Origin: Myxocyprinus asiaticus
Lineage: Eukaryota > Chordata > Actinopteri > Cypriniformes > Catostomidae
Reading direction: 5' to 3'
DNA length: 64,000 nt
Assembly (NCBI RefSeq): GCF_019703515.2
Contig: NC_059374.1
Location: 17,367,095-17,431,094, forward strand
The notes beneath the pieces were generated by a model. The model was not told where the DNA came from and made no database searches. It saw only the letters and a program-made list of their open reading frames with translations. A program made the position numbers and the translations under genes. Every line of letters starts with the position of its first letter. Positions within the stretch are counted from its first letter, which is position 1. Positions 22,183 to 35,900 of the stretch are shown piece by piece.

Positions 22183-23246
22183 GTCATTCTTCCAACAGTG
22201 GCAGATACTGATATGTAGATAGTCTATAACAAGGTGTATAAACACATTTTACACAACATTTACTCAACATTCACCAAATAAATTCTTTCAAAGAAAATTA
22301 TTATCCTTTGACAAGACTGTTGATAGATTTTGGAACTTACACAAGGGGGAAAGATATCTTTTGTTAATCGGTCAAAGCCGATAATCTCAAAATGGCCAAA
22401 AATTGGCTGATTAATCAGTCTGGCCAGTAGTTCAGCCTATGATTAGTTCCTTTTATTAACCAAATACCACACAGGCACATTCATTTTTTAATAGTAAAAT
22501 TTCAAATACTAGTTTTTCATAGTTCCTTTTTATGATTTAAAAATGTTATTCATTGCACATTACCTTCAGTAATTTAATTCGAAAAAAAAAAAACTCAAAA
22601 CAATAAACATAACATGTCAGTGTAAGGCTATATCAAGATGAAAAAAAAGTTTTTCCATCCAATATTACCTCTACAATGTAACCACCAGAGGGAGGCAACA
22701 CCACTCCTATCAAGGGCCCCATTGAGTCACGCAGTCAACATGATTCAGCATTTTACTAATTTTAGGATTGTGTTGTTAAAAGCATCTTTTATTGCATTTT
22801 CTATTCTATCCTTTTATTACATATTTGTCAGGTTGACCTATAGTTCATATACTGAAAACAGGAGGAGTAGGAAAAGTCTTCATAATAAAACAGAATGACA
22901 TTGCTACAGTTCAGGCCTGATGAAGAATCACCAAGAAGGGGGCATCTACTCTAGTGTGGTCCACTATAGTACTTTGTTCAAATACTTTCTGCAATGTCTG
23001 GCTATGGATCACCTAAAAATAAAATAACAAATAAATAGCCCTGCTTCAAACTCAACTCCATGGTTTAATCCAAAGTTCATTCAAGTTATTTTGAATACAG
23101 AGCAAAAGGGATTTTTATTACGTGTTTGTAGCTCTAATGGATCAGGAACTATTTCTCAATTTGCTGTGCATTTATAAAGGATATTTAAATGTTATATATG
23201 TTATACTGTTAAAGATTAGCAAGCAAGCAAAAAAATGATCTTACTT
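22183..23246. other. intergenic, no gene seen
   Basis: Contains a fragment of the AATCGGTC/GATTAATCAG repeat at 22360-22440. Otherwise unrecognised. Confidence 0.5.
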
Positions 23247-23940
23247 GAAGGTATTGTTCACCCAAAAATTTAAATTCTCTCATCATTTACTCACCCTCAT
23301 GCCATCCCAGATGTGTATGACTTTCTTTCTTCTACTGAACTAAAATGAAGATTTTTAGAAGAATATCTCAGCTCTGTAGGCCCATACAATGCAAATAAAT
23401 GGTGGCCAGAACTTTGAAGATCCAAAAATCACATAAAGGCAGTATAAAAGTAATCCATAAAACTCCAGTGGTTCAGCCTTTATCTTCAGGAGTGATGTGA
23501 TAAGTGTGGATGAGAAACAGATCAATATTTAAATCCTTTTTAAATATAAATTCTCTTCCCTCCCCAGTAGGTGGTGATGTGCACAAAGAATTTGAATCAC
23601 TAAAAACAAAACAAAAAAGAATGTGAAAATGAAAATGGAGATTTAAAGTAAAAAAGGACTAAAATACCTGTTTCTCACCCACACCTATCATATAGCTTCT
23701 GAAGACATGGATTAAAACACTGGAGTCATATGTATTACTTTTATGCTGCCTTTACATGTTTTTTGGACGTTAAAAGTTCTAGTCACCATTCACTTGCATT
23801 GTATGGACCTACAGAGCTGAAATATTCTTCTAAAAATCTTCCTTTGTGTTCTGCAGAAGAAAGTCACACACACCTGAGATGGCATGAGGGTGAGTAAATG
23901 CTCAGAGAATTTTCATTTTTTAGGTGAACTATCTCTTTAA
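23247..23940. mobile_element. palindromic GTTCACCCAAAAAT element, diverged full copy
   Basis: Left end ATTGTTCACCCAAAAATTTA and right end TTTTTTAGGTGAACTATCTC, with the usual CCCTCATGCCATCCCAGATG arm and its inverse. Confidence 0.78.
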
Positions 23941-24359
23941 AAGCTCTAGTAAATTATTTTATAATGAAAGTTTGGCAATATGTAATATGTCTTTCGTCTC
24001 AGATTTTCTTTTTCAAACGTATTTCACAGAGGGCTGCACACCACTGTTGAACAGTTTTATAGAAAGTAATGCTTTAAATTCCATATATTCACAATATAAA
24101 TCTTCATCATTTCTAAAAAAAACAACATTAAAAACACAAACTCAGGTGTCCCACTTTACCTGTATTCACCCTATTTTTGGACACTTAAGTCAGACTTTTA
24201 AAATGAATGAATACAAGATACAAAATATAAACCAAAAGGCATCTGCAAACAAATTGTGCTTGTTTATTATGCAAATTATTACTACTAAACTATGCAAATT
24301 ATGCTTTCTCAAAACTAAATTCACTTTTCTTTGCCATTTTTGTAGGTACTTTTAACCTT

Positions 24360-24655
24360 CTGGTCCCAAAGTCATTTTTAGAAGGTGTAAGAAGTCAGTT
24401 CTACTCAAGTTTACAGAGGTGTTCTAGCACAGTAAATACAGGTCAATTAAATTAACTATGGACATGTTCCATGAAGTTTGACAACCAGTATATCTTCTGA
24501 ATAGTGTTAAATACCCTAACCATTTTTTGTTAAATGCTTTGCTGTCTTTCTTTTCAAATAAATGCCATGTGGTGTAATATTTTGTTATTTAATGCAATAG
24601 CAGTCATATATTTTTGATTGAGTCTCAAACGATCAAATAATTTTTGGGGCCACTG
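24360..24655. repeat. repeat ending GGGGCCACTGTACTT, related to 9400-9866
   Basis: Shares order and wording (ACATGTTCCATGAAGTTTG, TTGTTAAATGCTTTGCTGTC) with the block in the zfyve1 intron; ends TTTTTGGGGCCACTGTACTT. Confidence 0.45.
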
Positions 24656-26023
24656 TACTTCACTTTTAGACTGCACACTGTAAGACAGCATGATGATCAG
24701 TCTCCCCTTTAAATGCATAACTCAATTTGCATGGAGAGCTTAGTCCACTGCAGGACGCTGTCATGCAATTTGTGTTTATCTCCTCTTGCAGATGCACTTG
24801 TCTGGATCGTGAACTGCAGCATGCAATAAAATGAATAGCATGGGCCATTTCAGCAGAATGCATTATTGTAATTCCTTAATCCCCATTTCACACACATGAT
24901 TTAAACTGAAACAGCATTGACAAGCTGGCCTTTGTTTTAAACACCTCTGTCAGTTTGGTTTACACTTAATCTGGACCATTGTTCTATTTCAATAACAATA
25001 CGTATATGATCATAAATCACATATGGCCTGCATGTATATTTCCACCAACAAAAAAAAAGCACATGTTTGGTACCACAAAAATCTCTTGCAGATGCATCAA
25101 TGTAGAATATATTTCATCCATCAGTGTCTTCTCCCATAAAGTGAGCCTTTGTTCATTTAATTTATAACTAAGGCCCAGTGTTTTTCTGCTTACTGTGGCT
25201 CTTTTAGGATGTTTATTAATGGCTGTTTTGTTTCTGTTTCTATGGCAACTCATCCTGCACTGTCCCATTTTCTCCCTCATTCACACAGTCACTCAGTGGG
25301 TGTAGGGCAGTAAGGGGTGAGTCACCACCCCGGAAACGATTCTCTCATTTTTTTCACGCTTTCCAGGGTAAGACATGGTGCCTTAGGTCCATTTAACAAT
25401 TCCGATCCTCAGCTTTTAATGAGACACAAAAAGGCACTAATAGCGTCTGTGGTTGACTTTAATTTCAAAAAGTCCATTCATAAATTTTTATTAAAGGGGC
25501 TTTACCAGTTTGGTGTGAACAAGAGGAACCATTTAATAAGGAAGTAGCACTTCAAAATCATCACGTTTTGTGTGCCACTTTTGTATGTACAGTCATTCAT
25601 AGTATCAGGCCAAATGAAATACATTAATGTCGTCATGGTTGTCAATTCTACTTATTTCTATTAGAAATGTGTTTTTGGGTGGACCTCCCTAAAACATAAC
25701 CAGGTCACACAAAAAAATATATATTTTGCAAAAAGAAAATGAAGCTTATATTTACACCATTAAGATTTTGCATTATGACATTATTTCATTCTCCACCAAG
25801 CTCCTCATACCATAATGCATCTAGACGTTTTACTTTTGAATTTCCATTATTCCATTATTATGGTAATTCCTATTAGATTCCTATTACTGTAATATAATAT
25901 ATTTTTTTACTGTATTAGAATAAAAAACTGTACTGTAATAACGTATTTAATTTAAATCAACATTAAAGTACAACAAATACTACCATTATATAAATACTTT
26001 ACACTTTAATTTTATATATATAC

Positions 26024-26066
<43 letters not shown>

Positions 26067-26306
26067 ACCTTTTTTATAATTGTTTTGTTGTTGTTGTTTG
26101 TTAGTTTTTTTGCATTACGATAATGATAATTGGATGAGAAATTAGCTTTTTTTGTCATGAAAATACATTCCTAATGGCCCTAAAATAGGCTTCATTTAAA
26201 TTTTAATTTCACAAGAAAAATAATTACAAATATAGATTTTGCATGAAGAAAAAAAAAGTTTATATTTGTACCATTAAGAGTTTTGCTTTATGACATTATT
26301 TTCATA
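24656..26306. other. intergenic, no gene seen
   Basis: No exon-like sequence found. Contains TA runs at 26013-26066 and a diverged tandem similarity between 25750-25900 and 27540-27660 (ATTCCATTATTATGGTAATTCC type). Confidence 0.5.
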
Positions 26307-27524
26307 CACTGCCTGGCAAAAAAAGTTACATACTCTAATATTTTGTTGGACGCCTTTAGCTTTGATTATGGCGCACATTCGTCGTAGCATTGTTTTGACA
26401 ACCTTATGCAATGTCACAACATTTATTTCCATCCAGAGTTGCATTAATTTTTGGCTGAGATCTTGTATTGATGACGGGAGAGTCTGAACCACTCCAGCAC
26501 ATCCCAAAGACTTTCAATGGGATTAAGGTCAGGACTCTGTGGTGGCCAATTCATGTGTGGAAATGATTCATCATCCTCCCTGAACCACTCTTTCACAATT
26601 TGAGCCCGATGAATCTTGGCATTGTTGTCCTGGAATATGCCCATGCCGTCAGGGAAGAAAAAATCCTTTGATGGGATAACCTGGTCATTCAGTACATTCA
26701 GGTAGTCAGCTGACTTCATTTTATTGCAGCATAACGTTGCTGAGCCTAGACCTGACCAATCAAACCAACCCCAGATCATAACACTGCCTCCAGAGACTTG
26801 TACAGTGGACACTATGCATGATGGGTGTATCGTTTCATGCGCTTCCCTTCTTACCCTGACGCACATCGTTTTGGAATAGGGTAAATCTGGACTCATCAGA
26901 CCACATGACCTTTTTCCATTTCTCCACAGTCCAATCTTTATGCTCCCTTGCAAATTGAAGTCGTTTTTAATTAGCCTCACTAACAAGTGGCTTTCTTGTG
27001 GCCACAGCTGTTTAATTTCCAATCCTGTAAGATCTTGTCACATTGTGTGTGTGGAACTGCTCTTACTTTCGCTATTAAACAAAGCCGTGAGTTTTACTGT
27101 CGATTTTTTACGATGTGACTTCACCAAGTGTTTTAGTGATCTCTGATCACGATCATTCAAAAATTTTTTCCGACTACGTTTCTTCCGCAAAGCTGACGGT
27201 TCACCATTATCCTGCCAGGTTTTAATAATGCATTGGACAGTTTTTAACCCAATTCCAGTGATTTCAGCAATCTCCTTAGTTGTTTTCTTTGCTTGATGCA
27301 GGCCAATAATTTGCCCCTTCTGAAACACAGTGACATCTTTTCCACGACCACGGGATACGTCTTCCGACATGGTTGTTTAAGAAATGAGAAGCTACACACT
27401 GCATCAGTTAGGGTTAAAAGAATTGTTGCAGCTGAAACATATTAATCACTGCAATAATGATCCAACCATAGGCTCTCAAGTATCTGCTTATTTAAATCCA
27501 AACAGCAACTTTTTTTTATGCAGT
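26307..27524 (-). mobile_element. Tc1-like transposon, 'CACTGCCTGGCAAAAAAAGT' family
   Basis: Left end CACTGCCTGGCAAAAAAAGT; the right end ACTTTTTTTTATGCAGT is a worn inverse. Transposase relic on the - strand. Confidence 0.85.
26330..27370 (-). pseudogene. Tc1-like transposase, frameshifted
   Basis: MSEDVSRGRGKDVTVFQKGQ start with helix-turn-helix (EIAEITGIGLKTVQCIIKTW). The second part has [33 protein letters not shown] and [16 protein letters not shown]. The frame breaks near 27030 and 26480, and the first catalytic-acid region is garbled. Confidence 0.85.
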
Positions 27525-27742
27525 TAAGTAAATTTTACACTGAAATTGTCATTACCATAATGCTTTTAAATTCCCATTATTCTGTTATTATGGTAATTCC
27601 CATAAGATTCTTATTATTGTATTAGAATATTTTTTAAATACTGTTATAATGACTTTTTTATTTTTATTTAAAACAACATTAAGTAAAGAAAGTACAACAA
27701 ATACTACCATGACATAGATCATTTACAATTTAAATTATACAT

Positions 27743-28924
27743 CAGCCACAACATTAAAACCACTGCCAGCTGAAGTGAATAACATTGATTATATCATTAC
27801 AATGGCACCTGTCAAGGGGTTGGATATATTAGGCAGCAAGTGAACAGTCAGTTCTTGAATTTCATGTGTTGGAAGCAGGAAAAATGGGCAAGCATAAGGA
27901 TCTGAGTGACTTTGACAAGGGCCAAATTGTGATGGCTAGACGACTGGTTCAGAGCATCTCCAGAACAGCAGGTCTTGTGGGGTGTTCCCGGTATGCAGTG
28001 GTTAGTACCTACCAAAAGTAGTCCAAAGAAGGACAACCGGTGAACCCGTGACAGGGTCATGGGCACCCAAGGCTCACTGATACACGAAGGCTAGCCCGTC
28101 TGGTCCAAACCCACAGAAGAGCTACTGTAGCACAAATTGCTGAAAAATGTAATGCTGGCCATGATAGAAAGGTGTCAGAACACACAGTGCATATGGGGCT
28201 GTGTAGCCGCAGACCGGTCAGAGTGCCAATGTTGACCCCTGTCCACCGCTGAAAGCGCCTACAATGGACACGTGAGCGTCAGAACTGGACCATGGAGCAA
28301 TGGAAGGAGGTGGCCTGGTCTGATGAATCACATTTTCTTTTAGATCATGTGGACGGCCGGGTGCGTGTGCGTCATTTACCTGGGGAAGAGATGCCAGCAG
28401 GATGCACTATGGGAAGAAGGCAGGCCAGCGGAGGGAGTGTGATGTTCTGGGCAATGTTCTGCTGGGAAACCTTGGGTCCTGGCATTCATGTGGATGTTAC
28501 TTTGACACGTACCACCCACCTAAATATTGTTGCAGACCACGTACACCCCTTCATGGCAACGGTATTCCCTGATGGCAGTGGCCTCTTTCAACAGGATAAC
28601 GTGCCCTTCCATACTGCAAAAATTGATCAGGAATGGTTTGTGGAACATGATGAAGAGTTCAAGGTGTTGACTTGGCCTCCAAATTCCCCAGATCCCAATC
28701 CGATTGAGCATCTATGGGATGTGCTGGACCAACAAGTCCGATCCATGGAGGCTCCACCTCGCAACTTACAGGACTTAAAGGATCTGCTGCTAAATCTTGG
28801 TGCCAGATACCACAGGACACCTTCATAGGTTTTGTGGAGTCCATGCCTCGATCGGTCAGAGCTGTTTTGGTGGCACGAGGGGGACCTGCGTGATATTAGG
28901 CAGGTGGTTTTAATGTTGTGGCTG
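27743..28924 (+). mobile_element. Tc1-like transposon, 'CAGCCACAACATTAAAACCA' family
   Basis: Left CAGCCACAACATTAAAACCAC and right GTGGTTTTAATGTTGTGGCTG are perfect inverses. About 1.18 kb, with a transposase relic on the + strand. Confidence 0.92.
27884..28893 (+). pseudogene. Tc1-like transposase, nonsense codons and frameshift
   Basis: [20 protein letters not shown] start. In-frame stops occur near 28020, 28050 and 28252. An open part from 28292 holds WSDESHFLL, GSGLFQQDNVPFHTAK and [15 protein letters not shown] (the usual PDLNP is PDPNP). A shift near 28790 moves the C-terminus GFVESMPRSVRAVLVARGG to another frame. Confidence 0.88.
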
Positions 28925-28939
28925 ATCGATGTGTATATA

Positions 28940-29454
28940 CACTACCGGTCAATAGTTTTGAAACACTTACTCATTCTTTACTGTAATTTTTTTTTCTTCA
29001 CATTTTAGAATAATAGTAAAGTCATCAAAACTATGGAATAACATAAATGGAACTATGGGAATTATGTTGTGACTAAACAAAATCCAAAATAAATCAAAAC
29101 TGTGTTATATTTTAGCATCTTCAAAGTAGTCACCCTTTGCCTAGAATTTGCAGACATGTACTCTTGACATTTTCTCAACCAACTTCTTGAGGTATCACCC
29201 TGGGATGCTTTTTAAACAGTATTGAAGGAGTTCCCATCTATGCTGGTCACTTATTGGCTGCTTTTCTTTATTATTTGGTCCAAGTCATCAATTTCAAAAA
29301 TGTTTTATTTATTTTTTAATAAAATGTTAGTTTTATAATGAAATAAATTAATATGGTGGCACAATTATATTTTTGTCTACAAAACTAATTTCAAACATTT
29401 AATCATACACCTTCAGATCAAAAGATTTTTCAAAAAAACTTTTGACCGATAGTG
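28940..29454. mobile_element. short Tc1 derivative, 'CACTACCGGTCAATAGTTTT' family
   Basis: Left CACTACCGGTCAATAGTTTT and right AAAACTTTTGACCGATAGTG. Only 515 bp, with no transposase. It lies 15 bp after the previous Tc1 and is followed by a TA run. Confidence 0.82.
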
Positions 29455-32135
29455 TGTGTATATATATATATATATATTTCACATTACAGTAATGAGAAAG
29501 AATATAAATTTATTTTGTTGCATTCTGTAAATAAGAACTGGACGGAAAATATGCTTATTTGTCATGAAAATAAATTTGTCACAGTCCTGAAATTGGCTTA
29601 AAATTTCTTTAAGCAAAATATAATTTATTGATTTTTCTTTTGGGTTGAAATACATTCTTTGCCGGTTTTGTGGGACTCACCCTTTTACCCATTTCTTTTC
29701 CTTTGGCATTTATTTGTCGTGATCTTGGACTCAACAGCATGCATGTATGATACACAATAATCAACCCACCAACAAATGTGTCTTTGTTTACATTATATTA
29801 TTTATTTATCTTTTATACAATGTAATTACAATAGAAATATGTAGGTTTAAATACAAAATTCTGTAAATAAAGATTAAAAATAAACTCCACTGGTTTGTTA
29901 TCACTACACTAAATTTTACAATCAAGTTCATGAGGTAATTTAGTTCCCTGGTTTTGAAAAACCTATATTTTGTTTAGGGACTGAATGTGGACAAAAGACC
30001 AGGGCAATAGTCTATTATTATAAATTCATCCATAAAATAGGGTCCACCTCATACATGTAGCTAGGCCAAATTACAAATGCATTGTCTTTTGGAAAAGAAC
30101 CATTTTTAGATTGATTTTTCCACAACAGACCTGCTTGACCCTGTAATAAACAGTTGATAAGAACACCGGGAGGTGGCCAAGTCGATTTATAACACATTAT
30201 GGTCGAAATGGCCTTTTTAACCAGCAGTTAGAAACATTGTGCCTGCCTTGTGTATCCTGCTATTGAAGAGTCTGTAGGAAGTGTGTTTTTGTCCAGTGGA
30301 AGGAGTACACCTCACTGAGCACAGTGTGCAGTCTGGCTTTGATCATCTAGTGTTTGACACTTGCAGGGCTCCACACACTCCAGTAAGATCACTCAAATCA
30401 TCATATTTGTACTCTTGGAAGCAATGATTGAGCTGCTTGAGAAAACTCAAGCCTGTCAAATTTCAGAACAAATTAAAAATATACAACAGTTGAGCATTAT
30501 TAAACATTGTGTTTGTGCCTCAACACACCGTGACCACTGGAATGAGTTTCCCTTGGGATTCAAATAGTTTTTTAGAACAAGTAGATGAGATTTTATCATT
30601 TAGAGATTGCAATAGTATTTGCCTGCAATTAAAGGCAATTATTCCTATTCATTTTTTTTTTTTTTTTTTCCTATTTAGACCAGAGTGAGTGAAAACAGCA
30701 GTGATAAGAAAGCCAAAACTAATATGCATATTCAATGTTTCAACCTACTGTTACTGTAATATGGGATCTTTTGAACATGCATGAACAATTCAAATGATCT
30801 GTCCCTTTAAGCTTCCAGGTAGTCAAACAAACACCTTGTGCCAACACTTGCTAATAAACTTGCTTAACTACCCCTGTACTCCATACTAACTCTTTTCATC
30901 TTCTTTTCCTCCTTTTTACCTTACAGCAGCTTAATTGTCCACTAACCTTCTTTTTGTGTGCACTAGAATGGTCACATTTCCGTTTTTTTAAATACATTCT
31001 TAATAACTGAGAAGCCCCATGAGACTTTTAGAAGAAAGTGTTACTTTAAACAAACTGGCACAGGCTTGCCCGATTTCCTGAGTGATCTGGGTCTCACATG
31101 GTTGAGTCTTTTTCGAATGCTTTTGGAATGTATTTTAAATACCTCCTTATGGTGCCAAATATGTTTTAAAAGTTACAGTACACAGTCAACCGAATTCACA
31201 GATCTCAACTTGTCTGGCTAAATACGATATAAAAATAAAACTACAACCCTTTGAATGTTTTGCAATTCCTCTAAGTACTTGTTTCCAATGCTCAGAGGTC
31301 AGAGTCAGAGCTGTAGCATTTATATGTCTCTGTTTCTCTTTGTATTATGGTTTTCAACAGTATAATCAGGGTTGGAATGTGCCTGTTGTTGGTACTTTTG
31401 GTATCCGCTTGGTGCAGGACATTTCAATGATTCAGCACTGACTTTTTTTGGAATTACTAAAAAACTAAACAGCCACACAAAGGGCAATAAATAAAAGTAA
31501 ACTAAAAGCATACTATTTACAATCCTTTCCTGAACACAGAATAAACTCATTCTTCTATTGATATATCTCAAATTAGATTCCACCTCTTATTTGGTGACTC
31601 ATTTTTTCAAGTAGCCAATTTATTCCACCTGTAATCTTTCAGCTTGTTCAGTGAAAATAAATAAGGGAAAACCAACCAAGAGTAATTCTTCAGAACAATT
31701 AAAATAAAATAATAAAATGATTAAAAATAACCAATATAATTAAATAAAAACAATAAATATATATTTTGACCATCCCCTAATTAGTTATTTACTACCGTCA
31801 TGGTATTTGCTTCAGGTAAAATCATTCACTTTCCAAGCAAGGGTCATTACTTGTTAGAGTAACGTGCAGGTCTCTCGTTTTAGCGGTCCAATAAGTGCCT
31901 AACATGTGACTGTCTTCTTTTTGAGTTCTGTGAAATTTCTGTTCTCCAAATCTGGAGTCCGATTGGCAGTTCTCCAGATAACATAAAATACAACCAGATG
32001 ATCTCTTACAACAACCAATGCCCTCAAACAGACCAGGAGCATAAGGAAACCGTCTAAAAGACAAAGCGATGGGGATGGGTTACGAAATAGTTCCTCCTCA
32101 TCTCAGAGTCTTCAAGGCTTGTTCCACATTTCCAA
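29455..32135. other. intergenic / possible numbl 3' UTR
   Basis: Few recognisable repeats, in contrast with the surroundings. The part next to the numbl stop is probably its 3' UTR. A T run is at 30651-30669. No other coding sequence seen. Confidence 0.45.
31619..31624 (-). terminator. candidate numbl polyadenylation signal
   Basis: AATAAA on the - strand about 510 bases after the numbl stop, in repeat-poor sequence. It is a plausible 3' end. I did not see a confirming GU-rich element and longer 3' UTRs down to about 29.8 kb are possible. Confidence 0.35.
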
Positions 32136-32962
32136 TTATAGCTCAATCTCAAAAGTCTTTTGTAAGTCATTGGAAAAAGGGTTGGCTGCCTTGGGTTGCG
32201 TTTTGGATTCCAAAGCAGCCCATTTAGCCTCAAAATGCTCCGCTTCTTGCAAGCTGGATGTGGGATTGGCCTGTTTTAGACTCTCCATTGGCCAACTGCT
32301 ACCTTCTTTTACGATGCTACCAGTGCCGTTCTGGGTGACACTGGTGGTCATAGTAGTCGAGGGAAAGGAGTTGTTTGGGTGGCCGTTGACAGTTGGGGGT
32401 GACGCGAATGTGGTGTTGGGGAAGCCTCCAGGAAGGGTGGGGAACGTTGAGTGTTGACTACCTCCAAGTGTACCTGTCTTGGGCCCCATCCCCACCCCCA
32501 TCATTGCTCCACCCACTGTACCGGCCGCAGTGCAGAAAACATTAGCCACCATCTGTGATGGTGTGATGCCCACCACGGGCACACTGGCATTGGGATAAGT
32601 CATGCTGTTGGTCAAGGTAGGCATGTACGGCTGCATAGGTACAAACGCTGGCTGAAGAGGTTGCTGGGTGAACATGCCAACGGGCACAGGAGTTACATCA
32701 AAGGCCATGGGGAATGGCTGTACAGATGTGGGTAGGGACCCCTGTGCGATATGCATGGAGGGAACTGGTGGAGGTTGCTGAGTGGGTGGTGGGGGTAGAG
32801 TAGGCGGAGGCAGATTAGGCGGAGTCTGCTGCTGGGCTTTCACCGCTTTAGCCACTTCTTCTAGCCAGCGTTCTGCCTCAGATGGAGTTCGTTTGTGGCT
32901 GCCCTGAGGCACGGGTGGAGGAGACTGGACTGCAGGCTCAGTCTGAACCCACGAGTTGGTTG
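32136..32962 (-). CDS. numbl: numbl terminal exon, proline-rich tail with NPF
   Basis: Acceptor CCTTCAG at 32963; stop TAA at 32138-32136. Encodes [18 protein letters not shown], a Gln/Pro-rich stretch, [29 protein letters not shown], a Gly-rich low-complexity part, [11 protein letters not shown] and [16 protein letters not shown]. The NPF (EH-domain ligand) is kept. The DPF that mammals have just before EAQWAALE reads EHF here. The long polyglutamine of mammalian NUMBL is replaced by a short QQQ and prolines. Confidence 0.96.
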
Positions 32963-35900
32963 CTGAAGGTGGGATGGAAGAGAGTGCTTAAATTGGCAAC
33001 ACTATTAAAATATGCCTGCTACATTCCCAATTTACATATTATGTAAATGTTGTCTAATTAGGGCTGCACAATTACTGGAATAGTTTACGCAAAAATGAAA
33101 ATTCTCTCATCATTTACTCACCCTCATGCTATCCCAGATGTGTATGACTTTATTTCTTCTGCAGAACACAAAGAGTTTTAGAAGAATATCTCCGCTCTGT
33201 AGGTCCATACAATGCAAGTGAATGGTGACCAAAATTTTTATGCTCCAAAAAGCACAAAGGCAGCATAAAAATAATCAATAAGACTCCAGTGGTTTAATCC
33301 ATGTCTTCTGAAGCAATCCAACTGATTTTGGATGGGGTTAGCGCTATGCACATACATCAAGCACTAGGAAGTGCAGTTGAGCTTGAAATCATGATCGTGC
33401 CTAGAGACTGCAATAGCAAGATGTACAGTGAAAATGTGCTTTTTGGAGCTTCAAAGATTTGGTCTCCATTCACTTACATTGTATGGACATACAGAGGTGA
33501 AATACTCTTCTAAAAATCTTTGTTTGTGTTCTGCAGAAGACAGAAAGTCATACACATCTGGGATGGCATGAGGGTGAGTAAATGAGAGAATTTTTATTTT
33601 TAATCGAGATTACAGTTGCCAAAATACAGTTCAACAATGTCCAACCGCTTTTTCATTAAGTATTTTTTCTATTCATTTTTCCCATAGGGATTTCAAAAAA
33701 TTCTTCATAAACAAGTTATAAGACATGAACCAAATCAACAAGCTCTGGGATGGGTCTCAACATTACAAACTTTGATTTAAAGCAGCTAAGTATTTGAAAA
33801 TCGCCAACTAAGGTATAAGACTGTGTACTTAACGTCTATAATGAGGGCATGAGCTACAATCCCACTAAGCACTGCGAATGAAAAAACTATTGATTTAAAG
33901 TTGTGTATCATAAGTAGTTTATTGCAAAATATTCAGATATATACAATACAAATATATAAGTAGTTTTAGAGTGTAGGGAGACCAACATGATAACATTATT
34001 CGCAATGCTTCGTGCACTTGGGCGGTCACTACAGAGCTATTTTGCTGTGTTTTGTTTGCAATGATTTTCTGGTATTTCTCTTCAGGATCATGGGTAGTGT
34101 AGTCCTTCACCTGGAATTCCACTATTAAACACGTTTCCACGATTAAAGGAGTTGAAATAACGTGACGGATGGCTGCAGAAGCATATACCATTGATTAACA
34201 ACCTCTGAGCTCAAAATAGGCCTGTCTTTAAAAATTGTATTGTAAAAATCAATTCGTTACTACTCAGGAATAGTTTTCTGCTAGTTTGGATGTGTAGCCT
34301 AAATTAAGACTATGGCATGCAGTTGCCCCACTAAAAAAAAAAAAATAAAAAAAAAAAAAAAAAAAGTGTATTTTAATGTAAATTATATTAATCCAAATTA
34401 ATAATCACAATAACAATATCAGGGGATACATTCAACAATTATGATATATTGTCATTATTGTGCAGCCCTATGTCTACTTATTTCAGATCATGCAGTCTGT
34501 GTTACCTTGCAGGGGAGCAGGTGGAGGCGGGATGGCAGGTGGTGCACTGCACACTGGTAAGCAATTGCTGGTGGCTTTGGCACACAGGTCCTCAGAGGGT
34601 TTGGTGAAAGAGCTGTTGATTTGGCTGCAGAGAGCATTTATGCTGTCTGCCTCTCCCGCCACTGACAGGTCCATCTCTGGAACTGAAACAAATCAATAGA
34701 GAAGGTCAGTCACACCTGTGAGGCTCATTTTAATGGGGCCATGTATGCAATTTACAGACATATGTTTGTTTGAACAGCCTGGATCTTAGATATAGGGTGA
34801 CTGAAATAATACAAATTAAAAGCACAACAATTGATGTTTAGAAACTGTAAAATCCCAACCTGAATTTTCATGATCTGCTATCTGCTACTACAAACCTCTC
34901 CATTACCAATAGCTTGCACAACTACAAAACAACAATTTATAAAGAAGAAAAATATTTTGTCATATGGCATTATTAAAAACATCATTTTAGTAACTAGTCT
35001 AGGGGATTAAGCTAGAGATCAGAGACCGCAGCACAATTCTGTACAAAACATGTACACTACATGAGTAGTCTGCAAGAAAGGATAATTAGAAGCTGTGTTT
35101 GAATTGAGAAGCGGCTGGGGGGCCCTGGTCCCCCCTTAAGAGTTATGGACCCCCCCCCCCCAAAAGGCCAAAAAATTTAACTTGATGGGTCCCCTGTTGT
35201 TTTTTATAAAAACTAGAATACTAGAAACATAAAACTAGATTTTTTTTTCAAACGACTGCAGTGACAATGTAATATTGTCCATTAATCTGTCCCAGTTTTC
35301 ATAAATAATCCAAATTACATTTTTATGTCGGAAAATTCCACACACGTCCAAGTGCACCTCGCACTGTTTTCTGAAAGAATTTACAGACAGTGACTGAGTG
35401 AAACCTCATTTTCAACTCAATAATGATAAGATATAATTCTTCATTGATTTATGACAGTTGGTACTCCTAAATTACTAACATTAAATCATCTTTTATCTTA
35501 GAACTAAACCGTCAAAAGAGGTTATTTAATATGCACGTAATTTTGTCTGTATTATTCTAACACAACACGTTAGCTCACTATTAAACAGTTGTAAATTTAT
35601 TACATGGATGCTATGTGGAGAAATATCTTGTCCATTTATTATGCTGTGCCCGAGGAGAGCGGCCCTCTCTCAATATCTTTAAATATGCAAGCCATGATAA
35701 TAAACGATAATGATACGATAACAACGAAAATAAATCATAAAGGCACACAGTATGATAATACGTCTTATTATAGCTCTACCATACACTATGCATCTCAGCT
35801 ACGGCGACCACTATTTAAAATCTAAAATTATAGTCTATTATTGAGCCTAACATCTTACTCTTGTCTTACAACTCATTAAAATATAAAAATAACTCATTTT

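Noticed and set aside
24666..25547. Several 60-90 codon open frames between the genes
   Set aside because: No homology, no splice signals, and composition like the surrounding noncoding DNA.
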